From positions 650,485 to 714,484 of the forward strand of contig BDGG01000001.1 in assembly GCA_001949185.1 (NCBI GenBank): DNA of 64,000 nt. The letters are read 5' to 3'. The translations under genes and the position numbers were made by a program. Below, piece by piece: positions 13,106 to 28,870 of the stretch (the first letter of the stretch is position 1; the number at the start of each line of letters is the position of its first letter). The stretch comes from Ramazzottius varieornatus. Lineage: Eukaryota; Tardigrada; Eutardigrada; Parachela; Ramazzottiidae. Below the pieces are notes generated by a model. The model was not told where the DNA came from. It searched no databases and saw only the letters and a list, made by a program, of their open reading frames with translations.

Positions 13106-13630
13106 ATGTGATGCCGTGATTACCCACCCGGAAAAATTCAGATTTTGCTGCTTCTTGCTTTCCTCTGAATTACAAAATTTAGAAATCGAAGTACGCCTCG
13201 CGCATGTTTGATACAGTATATGCGATTTTTATCTGACTGGTCGGAAAAGACATCTTACCTGCACACGTACAGAATTCACTTCGACTTCTACGTTTCAGCA
13301 ACTTTAATTTATTTTCCACTGTGTGGTTCGAGGACAAACTCGCGGTTACAGCGGTTACACAAATTTAATCATCAATTTTAACAGCATGCTGCGGAACCGC
13401 AGTAATTTCTGATAGCTGGAGCAACTCAAGAAAGAATAACGAGGATTAGATAACAAAATAAAAACATTAGGTTATTGTATATTTACAAAGAATCACTGGT
13501 CAAAGATTACGCGCAACACTCCACAAAACGTGGATAAGGGGAGACGGACTCATTAATCAGGTAGAAATATAGTCTACTGGACGTCATGACAAGCTTTGAG
13601 CTGGACTTCAAGGCGGAAGACCTTATAAAG
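13106..13630. other. Convergent 3' intergenic spacer
   Basis: About 525 bp separates the stop of the F-BAR gene (+) from the stop of the first SMS-family gene (-). It is AT-rich, with no gene seen, and should hold both 3'UTRs. Confidence 0.6.
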
Positions 13631-15827
13631 TTATCTATTGCGGAAGGCTCTCCATTTTTGTGCGATCACAGTGGGGCATTCAAAAGGGAAGTTATAACGC
13701 ATGGGTAGTTTGCCCTCAGGGACGTTAATTTCAAAGTGGCGCACAAAGCGAAACCACCAAGCGTGTGACAGGTAGTTGTTTTCCCCGTGTTCCTGCAAAG
13801 AAAGAAGGGTACGTGACAAGGTTTGATGCATTGTTTGATGCACGATCGTTCCACTCTAAAAGGTAGTGAACGACTTACTTTGAGATGTGCATGAGCGGCG
13901 ATAGTGTGGTAGATGCGAAAGAGCATGGTGGTGATGACATAGGCAATGACAATGTCGACGGTGTAGTGAGTGCGCGAGAAGGAGATCATCAGCACACCCA
14001 CCGTAGCCAGCAGGTACAAGCTCCGCTTGGCGATGCGGAAAATTTGCTTATTCTGAGGCGTGTCTGAAATACACACACACATCAATATCGAAAAGCTTTC
14101 CGCACCTTTACAAGGCCGTAAACCTTGTGAATCACCGCTGCAAACGGCGAGCCGTACTTCGGAAACGTTTCTCGATATGTCGAACAGCAATCAGTCTCGG
14201 GTTTCTTTTCGCGAAAAGCGCACAAAAGGAATTTGTTGTCGATCGAAAATCGATTTTCAACCGTACAAAAAAGATTTCCACTTCAAGAGCTGGCCAGAAA
14301 ACCCCGCCTTAACGGCGCACTAAAACCTCAAAACATTGAAATTCACACAGTTTGTTTCCCGAGTGACACGCGCACAGCAAAAAAACAGCGAAAACCTACA
14401 CCACTTGGGAACTCGGCAAGATCATTTCTCTAAGTCGCACACGTTTTCAGCCAAAATCAACGCAGACGTGCGCCACTTGCAGTGTCGATCTGGGCAAAAT
14501 CGTCTGCCGACGTTCTGGTTATAGAAAGCTCTCTTCTGGACGAGAACTACCAAAATCGGAGCAAGTAAGGTTTGACGGAAATTGGGGGAATACATACATT
14601 CGTTGAAAACGAGGCAGCACAGGACCAGCGAGCACGTATGGCCGCTGTAGATGAAGTCCCCGCAGTAGACCAGTCTTCCGTTGATGGACATCCCCAGACC
14701 GCTCAAGAGCGACACTGCCCGATGGACAATCATTAAAGCACTTGTGCTATTCTCCTGCAACGACAAAATGTGTCGTTACAAGATCATATATTTGGATTGC
14801 CGTGAGGAAGGAAGAAATCACAGAACTTACCCTGCTTGCACAAGGGTACTTCAAGTTGGCTTGTGGCAAGACTGTCACAAAGATGGTTATCCCGCGGCAA
14901 AAGTATAATATACCCGTTAGCAGAAAGACTCGGCGGAAGATAATGGACCTGCAAAGACGTGAAACTCACGCAGTGGACGGAAAGCCGGAAATTATAGTAT
15001 ACAATAAGAGCCACAACGACGGTCGCCGAACTTCGCTGCATATATCCTGCGCCTGATTGATTTGGTAACTAGAGATGTGAATGCTCCATGTGCAGCACTA
15101 TGGGAGTGACGCCAATCAAGAGTCAAATTGGAAGTCGTAATTCCAACTGCAGCGATTATAAAGTCGAAATCACCGTGTATAACATCACGCGCCACCTGGT
15201 CGTGCGCATTGATCATGCAGCAATAAACCAGGTGGTCCTTCTACGTCATTGAGTTGAATGCAATTTTGCGCAGCCCGGAAGTGAAATTTACCTGTGTTGA
15301 TGCAACAAAAGAGCGATGAGCGTTGGGTAAGTGATAAAGACGATGATATACTCCGACAGTTCCAGTCCCTGATCAAATTGAGGTACATAGCGAAAGACGA
15401 TGTCGGGAAGAGGTAAGGACATAGGCTGTAGATCGTGGACAACGGCCAGTGCCAATGACGAGCTCAGTAATCCACCCAAGAGGAACAGGAACGCTTGGAA
15501 GGTCTTGCCATACTCTTTGGGGTAAACTTTCTTGACTAAGCCTTCCTCAAGAGTTGCAGCGTCGGCTGACAGGGGAAGGAGGTTAATTTTGCAGCAGGGT
15601 TCCGAGCGCGAAGACAAGGCGGAGAGATCAGAGCTGCTGTAGCGACGATGTCGTGGCTCGAAGTGATGGTTCGACACGCCATCATAATTCTCCGTGTAGT
15701 CGGGTGATAAACCTTCGGAACTAAGACACGAGCTACGAGATACCTCGATCCCTAGATCGCTGGCGGTAGATAAAGGCAATGGATTGTCATGGGAATAATC
15801 CTCCGGCGGAAGCTGGATTCTTCCCAT
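13631..15827 (-). CDS. SGMS: Sphingomyelin-synthase-family enzyme, paralogue A (385 aa)
   Basis: The family is made of multi-pass membrane enzymes that transfer a phosphobase from a glycerophospholipid to ceramide, giving sphingomyelin or ceramide phosphoethanolamine. Exons in coding order: 15827-15292, 14948-14831, 14754-14598, 14063-13879, 13792-13631, all in phase. Family motifs seen: LPLPDIVF, FCRGITIFVT, CGDFIYSGHT and RTHYTVDIVIAY, which supply the conserved His-Asp-His catalytic set. Six membrane segments are expected. Unlike SGMS1 and SAMD8 there is no N-terminal SAM domain; the cytosolic N-terminus is Ser-rich. The ATG at 15827 was chosen because an acceptor-like ttcgtatttcag lies just upstream, so an untranslated first exon is probable. 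A slightly longer start is possible at 15878. Head-group preference cannot be read from sequence. Confidence 0.88.
14432..14479. repeat. Intronic palindromic repeat, copy in SMS-A intron 3
   Basis: The arms are aagtcgcacacg and gacgtgcgccacttg. It is a diverged member of the same family. Confidence 0.7.
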
Positions 15828-18800
15828 CGGTATGCGCAAATGCAGGCAGGCTGGTAGCTCTGCTGAAATACGAATCAATCAACATCAAGTCCGGCAGAAG
15901 CCTACAATCAAGATCATCCTCAATCAGCCAACAACCAAACGTTGGTAGTGATTTCCCGCTTGCTGCATAACAGATCAATCAAACTAATCTCATATCAAAT
16001 TGTCACCCGGATTCTGCCCGCATTGATATCCTCTCAACCAATCAATGGAAATGTGATGGGTTCCTTTGACGAGTCACTGGAGATATTTCCGCCAGAGTGA
16101 AAACTCAACAGGATGGATAATTTCGAGTATATTCCAACAGACTGAACTTCCACGGACGCGTTCGATGATGCTGAGTATGCTCGACAAGATGGAAAGCCAA
16201 GAGTAGCACAAAGTGGCAGAGCCGGCTTTAGCAGAACAGACGCTACTGAAGGATCAGACGATCAGTACAAAAGTGTGCCAAGCTGCTGTCGTCACCGATA
16301 TTTCCATAGGGCAAAAGGAAAACCGGTCAATAGAAAAAACAGTAGGTAAGGGTATGACGTCACTGAGTACGGCAGGGCATGTGGTACATACACGCTACTT
16401 TTCAAAGAACCGCGAGAGCAGGGTTCACTGAAACTCTATCCGATTCGGCGGCAGTTTTCCAGTGCCTCGGTAGACAGCAGCTCTCGGCATGCATTAACGG
16501 CTCCAATGTTTATAACCTGAAAGACGGAAAAGCTTCCAAGCAGTAAAGCAGTTCGGAGTAACTTCGTACTCCTGTCCACGTTTACTAGTCCGCCCAATCT
16601 TATCACGGTTCACCCATTGTCGCGTTACCTGGGTCGTAGTTTATCGCATTTTCAGTTCACATGTCGCCACGAGTAAATATAGATATCATAAGACCGTGAA
16701 AAGTTGAATAGGCTAAACATATGTCCACAAACTGTGAAAGACACTTCCATTGCCCTTTTCCTACAGCTACTTCTTCGTTCTCGCTGCGTATTGTTGTAAT
16801 TGTCCTCCATATTCAAATGTTAGCAGTATCAGAGTTCATCCACATTAGGAATGGACCCGGACTATATGATAACGTTGAAGCATTTCCGTGTTGGATCATT
16901 ATCGTATTAGCTTTTTGACTTCCTTCGTGTTGCAACAGCGAACAGATTTTTTCCGTTTTGTTTGGGCTCCCGAAAGCTTCGAATCTAACAGGATAATTCT
17001 GAACTCCGGAGCCACGTTCAACAGATTGTCAATGCAAGTGAGAACGCTATTAAGACTCATGATACCGGGGGTACAACTCGGTTTCGCAGAGCACGGTTAC
17101 CTGACCGCAAATCACTTCCTGTGCAGCTTTGGCGGTTCAGTATGTTTTGATTGCCTGTAGTGGCACGTTCTCTATGACATGTAGCTGGTGACCGCTGGCT
17201 AAACACTACGTACGGAGTTAGAAATATTTTACAAGGTTCGAGGGCAAACTGCTCCCAACAAATGTTCCAGGTCCTCCTTCACACGCCAAGCGTTTCAACA
17301 GCTGGAAAAAAATTCAGAACAACTCACAATCACTTCTTTAAAACATTATATATCCAGCGTCCAACTAGCGGTTGTCCAGTGGTCAAACAAAAAATTGCAA
17401 GTTGCTCGTGGTGTTCCGACATATGGCGCAGCCCATGACGTCACGAACGATGCTACCACTGGTGGCGCCGCCAAGGTGGCAAGAAGTAAATTCAATTTTT
17501 CAGATTTCTATTTTACGCATTGCCTTTTTACGCATTTTACGCATTGCCCTGTCCCAGAAGACTGAGCGAAGAACGATGATTGTTTGTGGCTCATGTAACG
17601 TTCATGTTTGTGCAGCGCACAGATTAACGAAGCAGAGTGTTGTTTGTTTAGATTGCAGCAAGAAGAAATCGAAATAAGTGTAGCGAAAAATAAAATGAAA
17701 TACAGTGGCGTAACCCGGTCATGTGGCGGAAATTACGTTGGTTTTGCGCAGTAACATTTGCAACTTCATGGGGGAGCACCGTGATTGGTCTGTACACGCC
17801 TCTATCGTGCTTTCAGCCAGTTAGAAGGCTGCGAAACTCAGTTGTACCCTCGGTATTCTGCCAGCATGAAATTGCCCGGTATTACAAGTGTTAAGAGAAC
17901 CACAGGAGGATGAACTCAGCACTACTGTACGGTTTCTAACTCACAGAGTAGATTGATGAATGAGTTCTCCAGGGTTTCGCCATTCGCGAAAGCAAACTAC
18001 TAACAGAAACTGGCAGGCGTATAGGGAATCGCGACCCCTACCGACAGTTCAAGAGTACGTAAAATTAGCTCAAGAATACGCTGAACGAAGTGCCGACAGT
18101 TGTAGTCAGCTTTGAGACAAAGTGCCGTCATTGCCGCGGGCGAGTTGCATTGAACGAAGAACTTCGCACTATCTTTGTCGAGGTTCGAGCACTTTCTCGA
18201 GTACTCGCGATCATTGAAGAACTCGCCCGTCAGCTGAAAATAGCTAAGTTTCCTAAACAACAGGCAGTAATAAGGTCCACGCGGAAGATGATGTAACCGT
18301 ACGAGGCAAATTCCGTACAAGAAAACGGCGTTCGCACCACGTTTTCCAGCCCTGAACAACCAAAAGTTCCTCGGAAAAATCCCATCAGCACGGCGCAGTA
18401 TTTCGTTTTCATTAAACCGAAAGAAAATCCATCCAGAAAGGATCTGTGAAGAGTAAGCTACACACAGAGCTGTGCTAAAAAAAGAAGGAAACTCAACGCT
18501 GCATAAAACCCCCAAAGTTCCAAGAACCCGATTCCAGTGTAAATAAGAAAACTTCCACGAAAGTGCTCTGCAAAGGCAATGATCAACTATTCTCAGCTCC
18601 ACCAAACAGAAATCTCAAACTTGGAAACGTGGACTAGACAACTAAAATAAAAGTGGATCTTTTCAGTGGAGATAGAACTTAGAGTAAGAGTCTCTATAAA
18701 ACAAGAAAGTTCCAAGACTTGAAAGCTTATTGTACAGAGTGTCACAGCTTCGATTACGCCGGCGAAGTGTGAAAGGCAGGACATTAAACTTTAAACGACA

Positions 18801-18863
18801 GAGGTACTAAAAAATTCAAAATTAGGTCCTCACACAGAAAGGAAAGGTGCAAGAGGGCGATTT
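15828..18863. other. Spacer between the two SMS paralogues
   Basis: About 3 kb contains the presumed untranslated 5' part of SMS-A and the 3' flank of SMS-B. A 201-codon minus-strand frame (18000-18605) has no recognisable motif. A short Cys-rich frame near 17562-17677 is listed separately. Confidence 0.4.
17562..17677 (+). pseudogene. Cys/His-rich tail, possibly a transposase remnant
   Basis: After an acceptor-like ccctgtcccag, a short frame reads KTERRTMIVCGSCNVHVC, then a His and a VCLDCSKKKSK end before TAA. The pattern of two CxxC-like pairs around C/H at the extreme C-terminus resembles the zinc-binding tail of piggyBac-type transposases. No DDD catalytic part is visible upstream. Short tandem attttacgcattgcc units precede it. 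If real, it is only an end fragment. Confidence 0.3.
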
Positions 18864-20857
18864 TCATTCGGTAAAGTCAAGCTTCCAGTTGAGATATCGT
18901 TGTGGCCAAGGAAGTGGCCAGTTGAAGCGAACTGGAAGCTTTCCTTCCGGGACATTCTCTTCAAAGTACGCCAGTAACCGAAAGAACCACAACCGTGCTA
19001 GATGATTGTTCTGAGAATTCGTCTGCAAATAAACAACACGAGTCGACCGACTTCGCTTTTACAAAATCCCAGAACACAGTAAGAGATGATGAAATAGGTC
19101 TGATGAACGAAAAAGCAAGAACTAGAAGTCGATGCACGCTTGGTCTTCATCACAAGTGACGCACATTTTCATTGTGACTGGGGAAGAGCGTGCGCCACTT
19201 GGGAAAACGGTCTGCGCTAATTCATTTCCCGGCGTCCCAAAACTGAAGGTTCGGGATGAGAAATTGGAGAAAGTTCTACGATGATTTTATTTGTCTTACC
19301 TTGAGGACAGAATATGCTGCTATGGTGTGATAGGTGTGGAAAACGGCAGTTGTGACACAGTAGGCGATGATCACGTCGACCGTGTAATGTCCACGGGATA
19401 TCGTCACCAGGATGACACCCATTGCAGCGCAGGTGAAGAACACCGCTCGCAAGCCCTTCACTAACCACCCCTTCCTTGGTAAATCTGCAACATATATGTG
19501 TAAGAACTTCTTTTGTTTTGTAAACCAGAAAGTGACCAGAGGAAACTTGCATTCGTGGTAGAGAAGCGAGCAAAGGACCAGCATGCAGGTGTGGCCACTG
19601 TAGATGTAGTCGCCACAGAAAATGTGCTTCCCATTGACTGATAACCCGAATCCTGTCATCAAGGTCCACGCTCTGAAGAGTATCGTTGTCGGACCCGTAA
19701 TATTCATCTGTAAGAGAAGTTACTGTCAATACGAAATAACCAAAATCATCCAACGCGAAACCATCTCGTCAACGTTCAGTTCCTCTTCGACCTCGAGTTT
19801 TTACCCGAAACTTTACAAAGATAAACCGAAGAAGCCTACCTTGGGAGCACAAAAGTAGTTGGTATTCGCTACAGGAACTGCAGTGACCAACATTGTGACA
19901 GCTCGACCCAAGTAGAGAATTCCCACGATGGTGAATATCCGTCGGAAGAGAATCCAACTGCAAAAACACAACAATCTACATTACTTATACCGCAACACGC
20001 GGCCATTCACAGGCACCGTAGCCACTAACTGTCACGTGGTCGACAACCGTTAATACGAAACCGGATCACCGTTGCGACACATCAAGATTCAAAACAACCC
20101 ACGATATCTGAGCAAGCGAATTGATTGCTCAGTCTTGATTTTCTTGATGATAAAATAATCCATTCACAAGTGGTTATATCGCCACACTCTTATCGATCGG
20201 CTGTCAACAAATCCAGGTACCACTTTTCACAGGTTGAATAATTCACCACAAGGACGAAGAAGAAACGTACCGGAATCGATGGAAGGCCGCCATGGCGATG
20301 ACAGGATAAACGCAGACCATAATGAGGTATTCCGAGATGGCCAGCCCCAAATCCCACTGTGGGACTATACTGAAGATGACATCGGGCAAGGGTGGACCTT
20401 CCGGGCGACGATCGTGGACGGTAGCTAGGGCCAGCGTCGTACAGAAGAGACATGTAGCCAGAAAGACAAAGGCCAACAGAGTCTTCAAGCGTTCTTCGGG
20501 ATAAAGTTTGGAGGGACGAAAGTCATCGGTGGAGGAAGTGGACAATTGACGCGAATGGCCTCCATTGAGGGAGACGAGTTTACTCTCGGGAGTATCATTC
20601 CTTGTGGAGGGCTCGTTCTCAAAGTCGATCACCACGTTTCTGAAGCAGGACGACAGGTTGTCTTCGAGCTTAATCAGGAATTCTGAGCTGTCTGAGCCGT
20701 TTTCTGACTCGACTAAGAGTGAAGGCGACGAGGCGGAATTGTGCAGTAGCTTGGTTGCGTTGTCTTCCAGGTTGGCCAGCGGAATGTACAAAGCTGAGGA
20801 TGTAACGTGGTTGTCGCGACTGCTATTGCGACTGTGAAAGCCCGAGCAGGAGCCCAT
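18864..20857 (-). CDS. SGMS: Sphingomyelin-synthase-family enzyme, paralogue B (401 aa)
   Basis: Exons in coding order: 20857-20271, 19957-19840, 19707-19551, 19484-19300, 19022-18864. The three internal exons are 118, 157 and 185 nt, exactly as in paralogue A about 5 kb away, so the pair arose by tandem duplication. Motifs seen: PPLPDVIF, CGDYIYSGHT and SRGHYTVDVIIAY, so the catalytic residues are kept. There is no SAM domain. The intron after the 157-nt exon begins with GC (aat|gcaagt) rather than GT and is 66 nt long with no in-frame stop, so its retention would insert 22 codons. The start ATG at 20857 is the first in the frame; the open frame extends upstream without another ATG. Proteins A and B differ widely outside the motifs. 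Confidence 0.87.
19154..19203. repeat. Intronic palindromic repeat, copy in SMS-B intron 4
   Basis: The left arm is aagtgacgcac and the right arm is gcgtgcgccacttggg. Same family. Confidence 0.75.
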
Positions 20858-23211
20858 GGAGGAAGGACGATGTAAGAACCGCCCGACCGCCCGTGAGTTC
20901 TCCTCGAGAGTGTGGACGCTCACATGGACTGCTCGCCAACCTCTACCGATCAGGCCGTGTCCCAGGCGCCAACAGAAGACTCGGCGGTTGAACCATTCAG
21001 GCGCAGCAGCTAACGGTGTCGCGGACAGCGCTGGACTCCTTGTTCGAGGGGATCACTAGAAGAGAAATAACATACGATGATATCATTCTATAAACTAGAA
21101 GATGGTCATGTTGCTGTGCCCGTCACGGCTCACGGAGTCATGGATGGCTCGGCCAGTAAACGCAGCACTTATGGGGATGATCAATCGATGAAAAGAACGA
21201 GTACATCAGAGTCATTGGAGAATAATTCACGACGCTGCTAACAAGTTCAGCGGAGACTGAGAATGTTGTGGACACATGCACTGGCAGAAAAAATGCGAAG
21301 GTGAAAAACAAACTGACGCTGTGTTAGTAACGTCAGGATTCCGGGCTCGAACTGTAGGCACCATCTAGCTGTTGTTCCCAGTTACGTCTTGAGTAGTTTG
21401 GTTTGTATTCCGTTTTGATACGGTAGAAAAGCACGGTAGCCATGGCTTTCAGTCAAGTCAAACCGGTGGTAGCCATTTCGATGCGAGCTGTGTGTACGCA
21501 GGCGCGTGCACGTTACCTGGGTCTAAGAAGGCGGAGGTACGATGAAGTTCAATACAAACTATGCGCACTGCACTGTTCTGGCAACCAATCGAAGTCCGTG
21601 CAGGCCGTACAGTAAACGCCTGATAGGTGAGCCCTTACCTACTAGCTGACGTAATGGCGAAATATCCCAAATCGATAATCAATAACAATCAACCTAATTC
21701 GGCAATGTCTGCCTCTGTGCGTGCTCTTTGCAAAGCGTAAAGAAGGTCCGGGACATGCCTGGCACAAAAACGCAAGAACCCTGGGCATGAGATACGGTTC
21801 GAGTCTTTCCGTTACCAAAAGTGGAGGGACCAGGCACGTGATGCCTTCGAGTTTGCTTACACTTTAACGTGGCCATTATGTCGTTGCTTCGTCTGTTTTT
21901 GTCGCTGAAAAATGTACACTGAAAAGAACTTTTTCTTCACGGTGAGCCTGAGAACGTCAATAAGAAAGCCGCATGCAATTGTGACAGCGAGAAGAACCAG
22001 ATTACGGTACGATCATGAGTCGTGAAACCTTCCATCAGAATAAATTTGCGGCATTGGTTCTTGCCTCGAGGCACTCAGCGCGTTTTCTGATTACCTAAGC
22101 GCTTTTTGTGATTAGTACAGCTACTCTTTACCTTGGCCGTGGTATGAGCTGGTGAATAGTTCGTCGAAGACAGAAAAATCGGTCAATAAATACATACTGT
22201 ACTCTGGCCTTCTCGCCAGCTTTTTCTATAATAGGTCAACTTATGGCTGACACCGTTTTTGTACCTGTCAAGCTTCAGTTGACCCTCCTATGTTTACCCG
22301 CTCCAACAATAGCCTTCCGACAATCCACTGACGTCAACGTCCGACAAGAGAGATCACAAAAAGCAAAGAAGGAAAGGAGTATAATGGGTTTCCGACGTCG
22401 CACTGAACAAGCAAGTCCCAGCAGAGACCTCCGTATTCTTTGGTCCTAGTACACTCTCTCAGTACAAACATGACCAGTGGCCCTCCGGTCTTCCGAAAAA
22501 CGGGTAAAACTTCCTGGATCCATCTAGCAACATTTCGGAAGGCCACAAAGGGAAGCACGGCAAACAAACTCAACAAGATCGGTTTTCCAATTAGCGCACG
22601 CTTCTAGCCCGTACCACTGACAAAATGATCCACTTGCAAAACGGACACCGGCAAGATCGTGTTCTCAATTGGCGCACGTTTTCATCTTAAACACTGAGGA
22701 CGTGCGCCACTTGAGAGGACAATATTGCAGGGCTCCTTTGCCACCTCCCAGTGCTTCGCCATCCGATGGACTCATTCGATCGTCACGATAAAGTGAAGCA
22801 TTCTCGCTTCATCGACCCAGAATTGCTACAGGTTTTTTTCGATGAAAGGTTGGACTTTGGCCCTGGTCAAGCCTTCCTTCGGGCAATTTCCCTTTGTGTG
22901 CTAGTATGGCGACAGCTTTCCGTACTGACTTCACAACATCGACGAGCTTTCGCTAGGCAAATTTATTGTTTCAAATCAAGATTACTAACTCGTGATGATC
23001 AATCGAAGCAGTATGACTGACACAAACCGACCATAATCAATATAAAATGCTCACATTGAAGATTAAAAAAGAAAACAGTCTGTAGTGTACGTATTCTCAA
23101 CTATCGTCGTTTTAACCATCGGTTACGTATCGCAAAGGGAAATAAGAAAAAACAGAGAAAAGTCCAACGACGGTTGACAGTACGAAAACGCAAAATGAAG
23201 AAAGGCAATTT
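20858..23211. other. Spacer between SMS-B and VCP
   Basis: The spacer runs from the 5' side of SMS-B to the 3' side of VCP. I see no supported coding exon. It contains a pair of the palindromic repeats at about 22592-22715, one intact and one degraded. Confidence 0.45.
22667..22715. repeat. Palindromic repeat, intergenic copy
   Basis: The arms are aattggcgcacg and cgtgcgccacttgag. A degraded partner lies about 75 bp to the left. Confidence 0.75.
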
Positions 23212-27692
<4,481 letters not shown>

Positions 27693-28870
27693 AATCTGAC
27701 TGGAGCGTTCCCTGTTCAACGAGGCAAATGTACAACACGAAAGAAGTACGACAAGAGCTGTTCTCCGATTCTTCTCTCTCAAACTTCACAGGTGAGAAGA
27801 AAGTGAACGAAGGAATCCAGAAGGATCGTTGATGTCTTTTCGTGCTGTGGGAAGAAAGGAAAATATGGGAAAATCTGACCAGCTCAGCGTAGCAACCAGT
27901 GTGACTCTTTTGCCGTGTCATTCCACCTGCTGCAGCTTATAACGGGGAGCGAGTCGACTCGATCTGCGACTGCGCGATGTACGTTTTCGCCGTACTGGAC
28001 AATGGATGACTAAGGCGATTCCAGTCAGGCGACTTCGAGGACGCAGTCGCCATGACGTCAGCCACCTTCGTTTGCCTTGGCTCGGCGTCAGGCACATTTT
28101 CATCATGGAGGCCCATATGGAAACTCGTGGCTAAGTCTTACGCTACGGCCTACCACGAATTGCAACCAGCAGGTGGGAGCTTGTCATTGGCAAAGTAATG
28201 GACCGCCTTTTGCCATTGGAGTGAACTTTCCTGATGACACAGAAAATTCCCGTTCCATGAGACCGAGAGCGGTGAGATTGTAACCGAGAAAGTTGTAAAA
28301 TGGATTACTGTCTGTTGAGGTCTGTCTCATGATTATATTTCTCATCGCAGCAGAAAACGCGCAGTAGGCAGTAAGGATTTGATAACCTCTGGCACCAGCG
28401 TGCCGGTAAACAGGAAAAACATAATGCCATAAAAGATGAAATCGGCCGAGAACTCCACACTTAGAATCAGGAGCGGACGGATGGGAGCAAGAGGAGAAAA
28501 CGAATGAGGAAAAACTTTTCCTGCATCGCGTTATGAACGAGGCGCGACAGTGGAACATTGCGAGCAGGAAGTCCAACAGATACTCAGATAAGGATTGAAA
28601 CAGAAGCTATGCTACTGTACATACACAGGTGTCATTATAAACAGATTTTGGGATCTCAAAATCTTTCTCGTTCTTCGATGACCCATACTGAACCGCCGAA
28701 CAAGACTGATGAATCGATAGAATACAGATGATTACAAAGTGCAAGAATAAAATACGGAGAGGAATTAAACACCGTAAATGCAAAATACACCACTGACTGT
28801 GTAACACTAACAGGCAATACTGTAACAAGGTGGATTTCGAAAGGAAATTAGCGTAAAACTACAAACCTTT
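27693..28870. other. VCP upstream region
   Basis: This lies between the VCP start and the 3' end of the secreted-protein gene. It should hold the VCP promoter and 5'UTR. Short Arg/Ser-rich and other open frames on the minus strand are not convincing. Confidence 0.45.
28053..28060. promoter_or_regulatory. Perfect CRE palindrome upstream of VCP
   Basis: TGACGTCA, the CREB/ATF consensus, lies about 360 bp upstream of the VCP start codon. The same octamer also occurs elsewhere in the window (near 7425, 16358 and 17438), so a role is only a possibility. Confidence 0.3.

Noticed and set aside
18000-18605. 201-codon minus-strand open frame between the SMS paralogues
   Set aside because: No recognisable motif, no splice context and an odd Phe/Cys/Leu-rich composition; probably chance.
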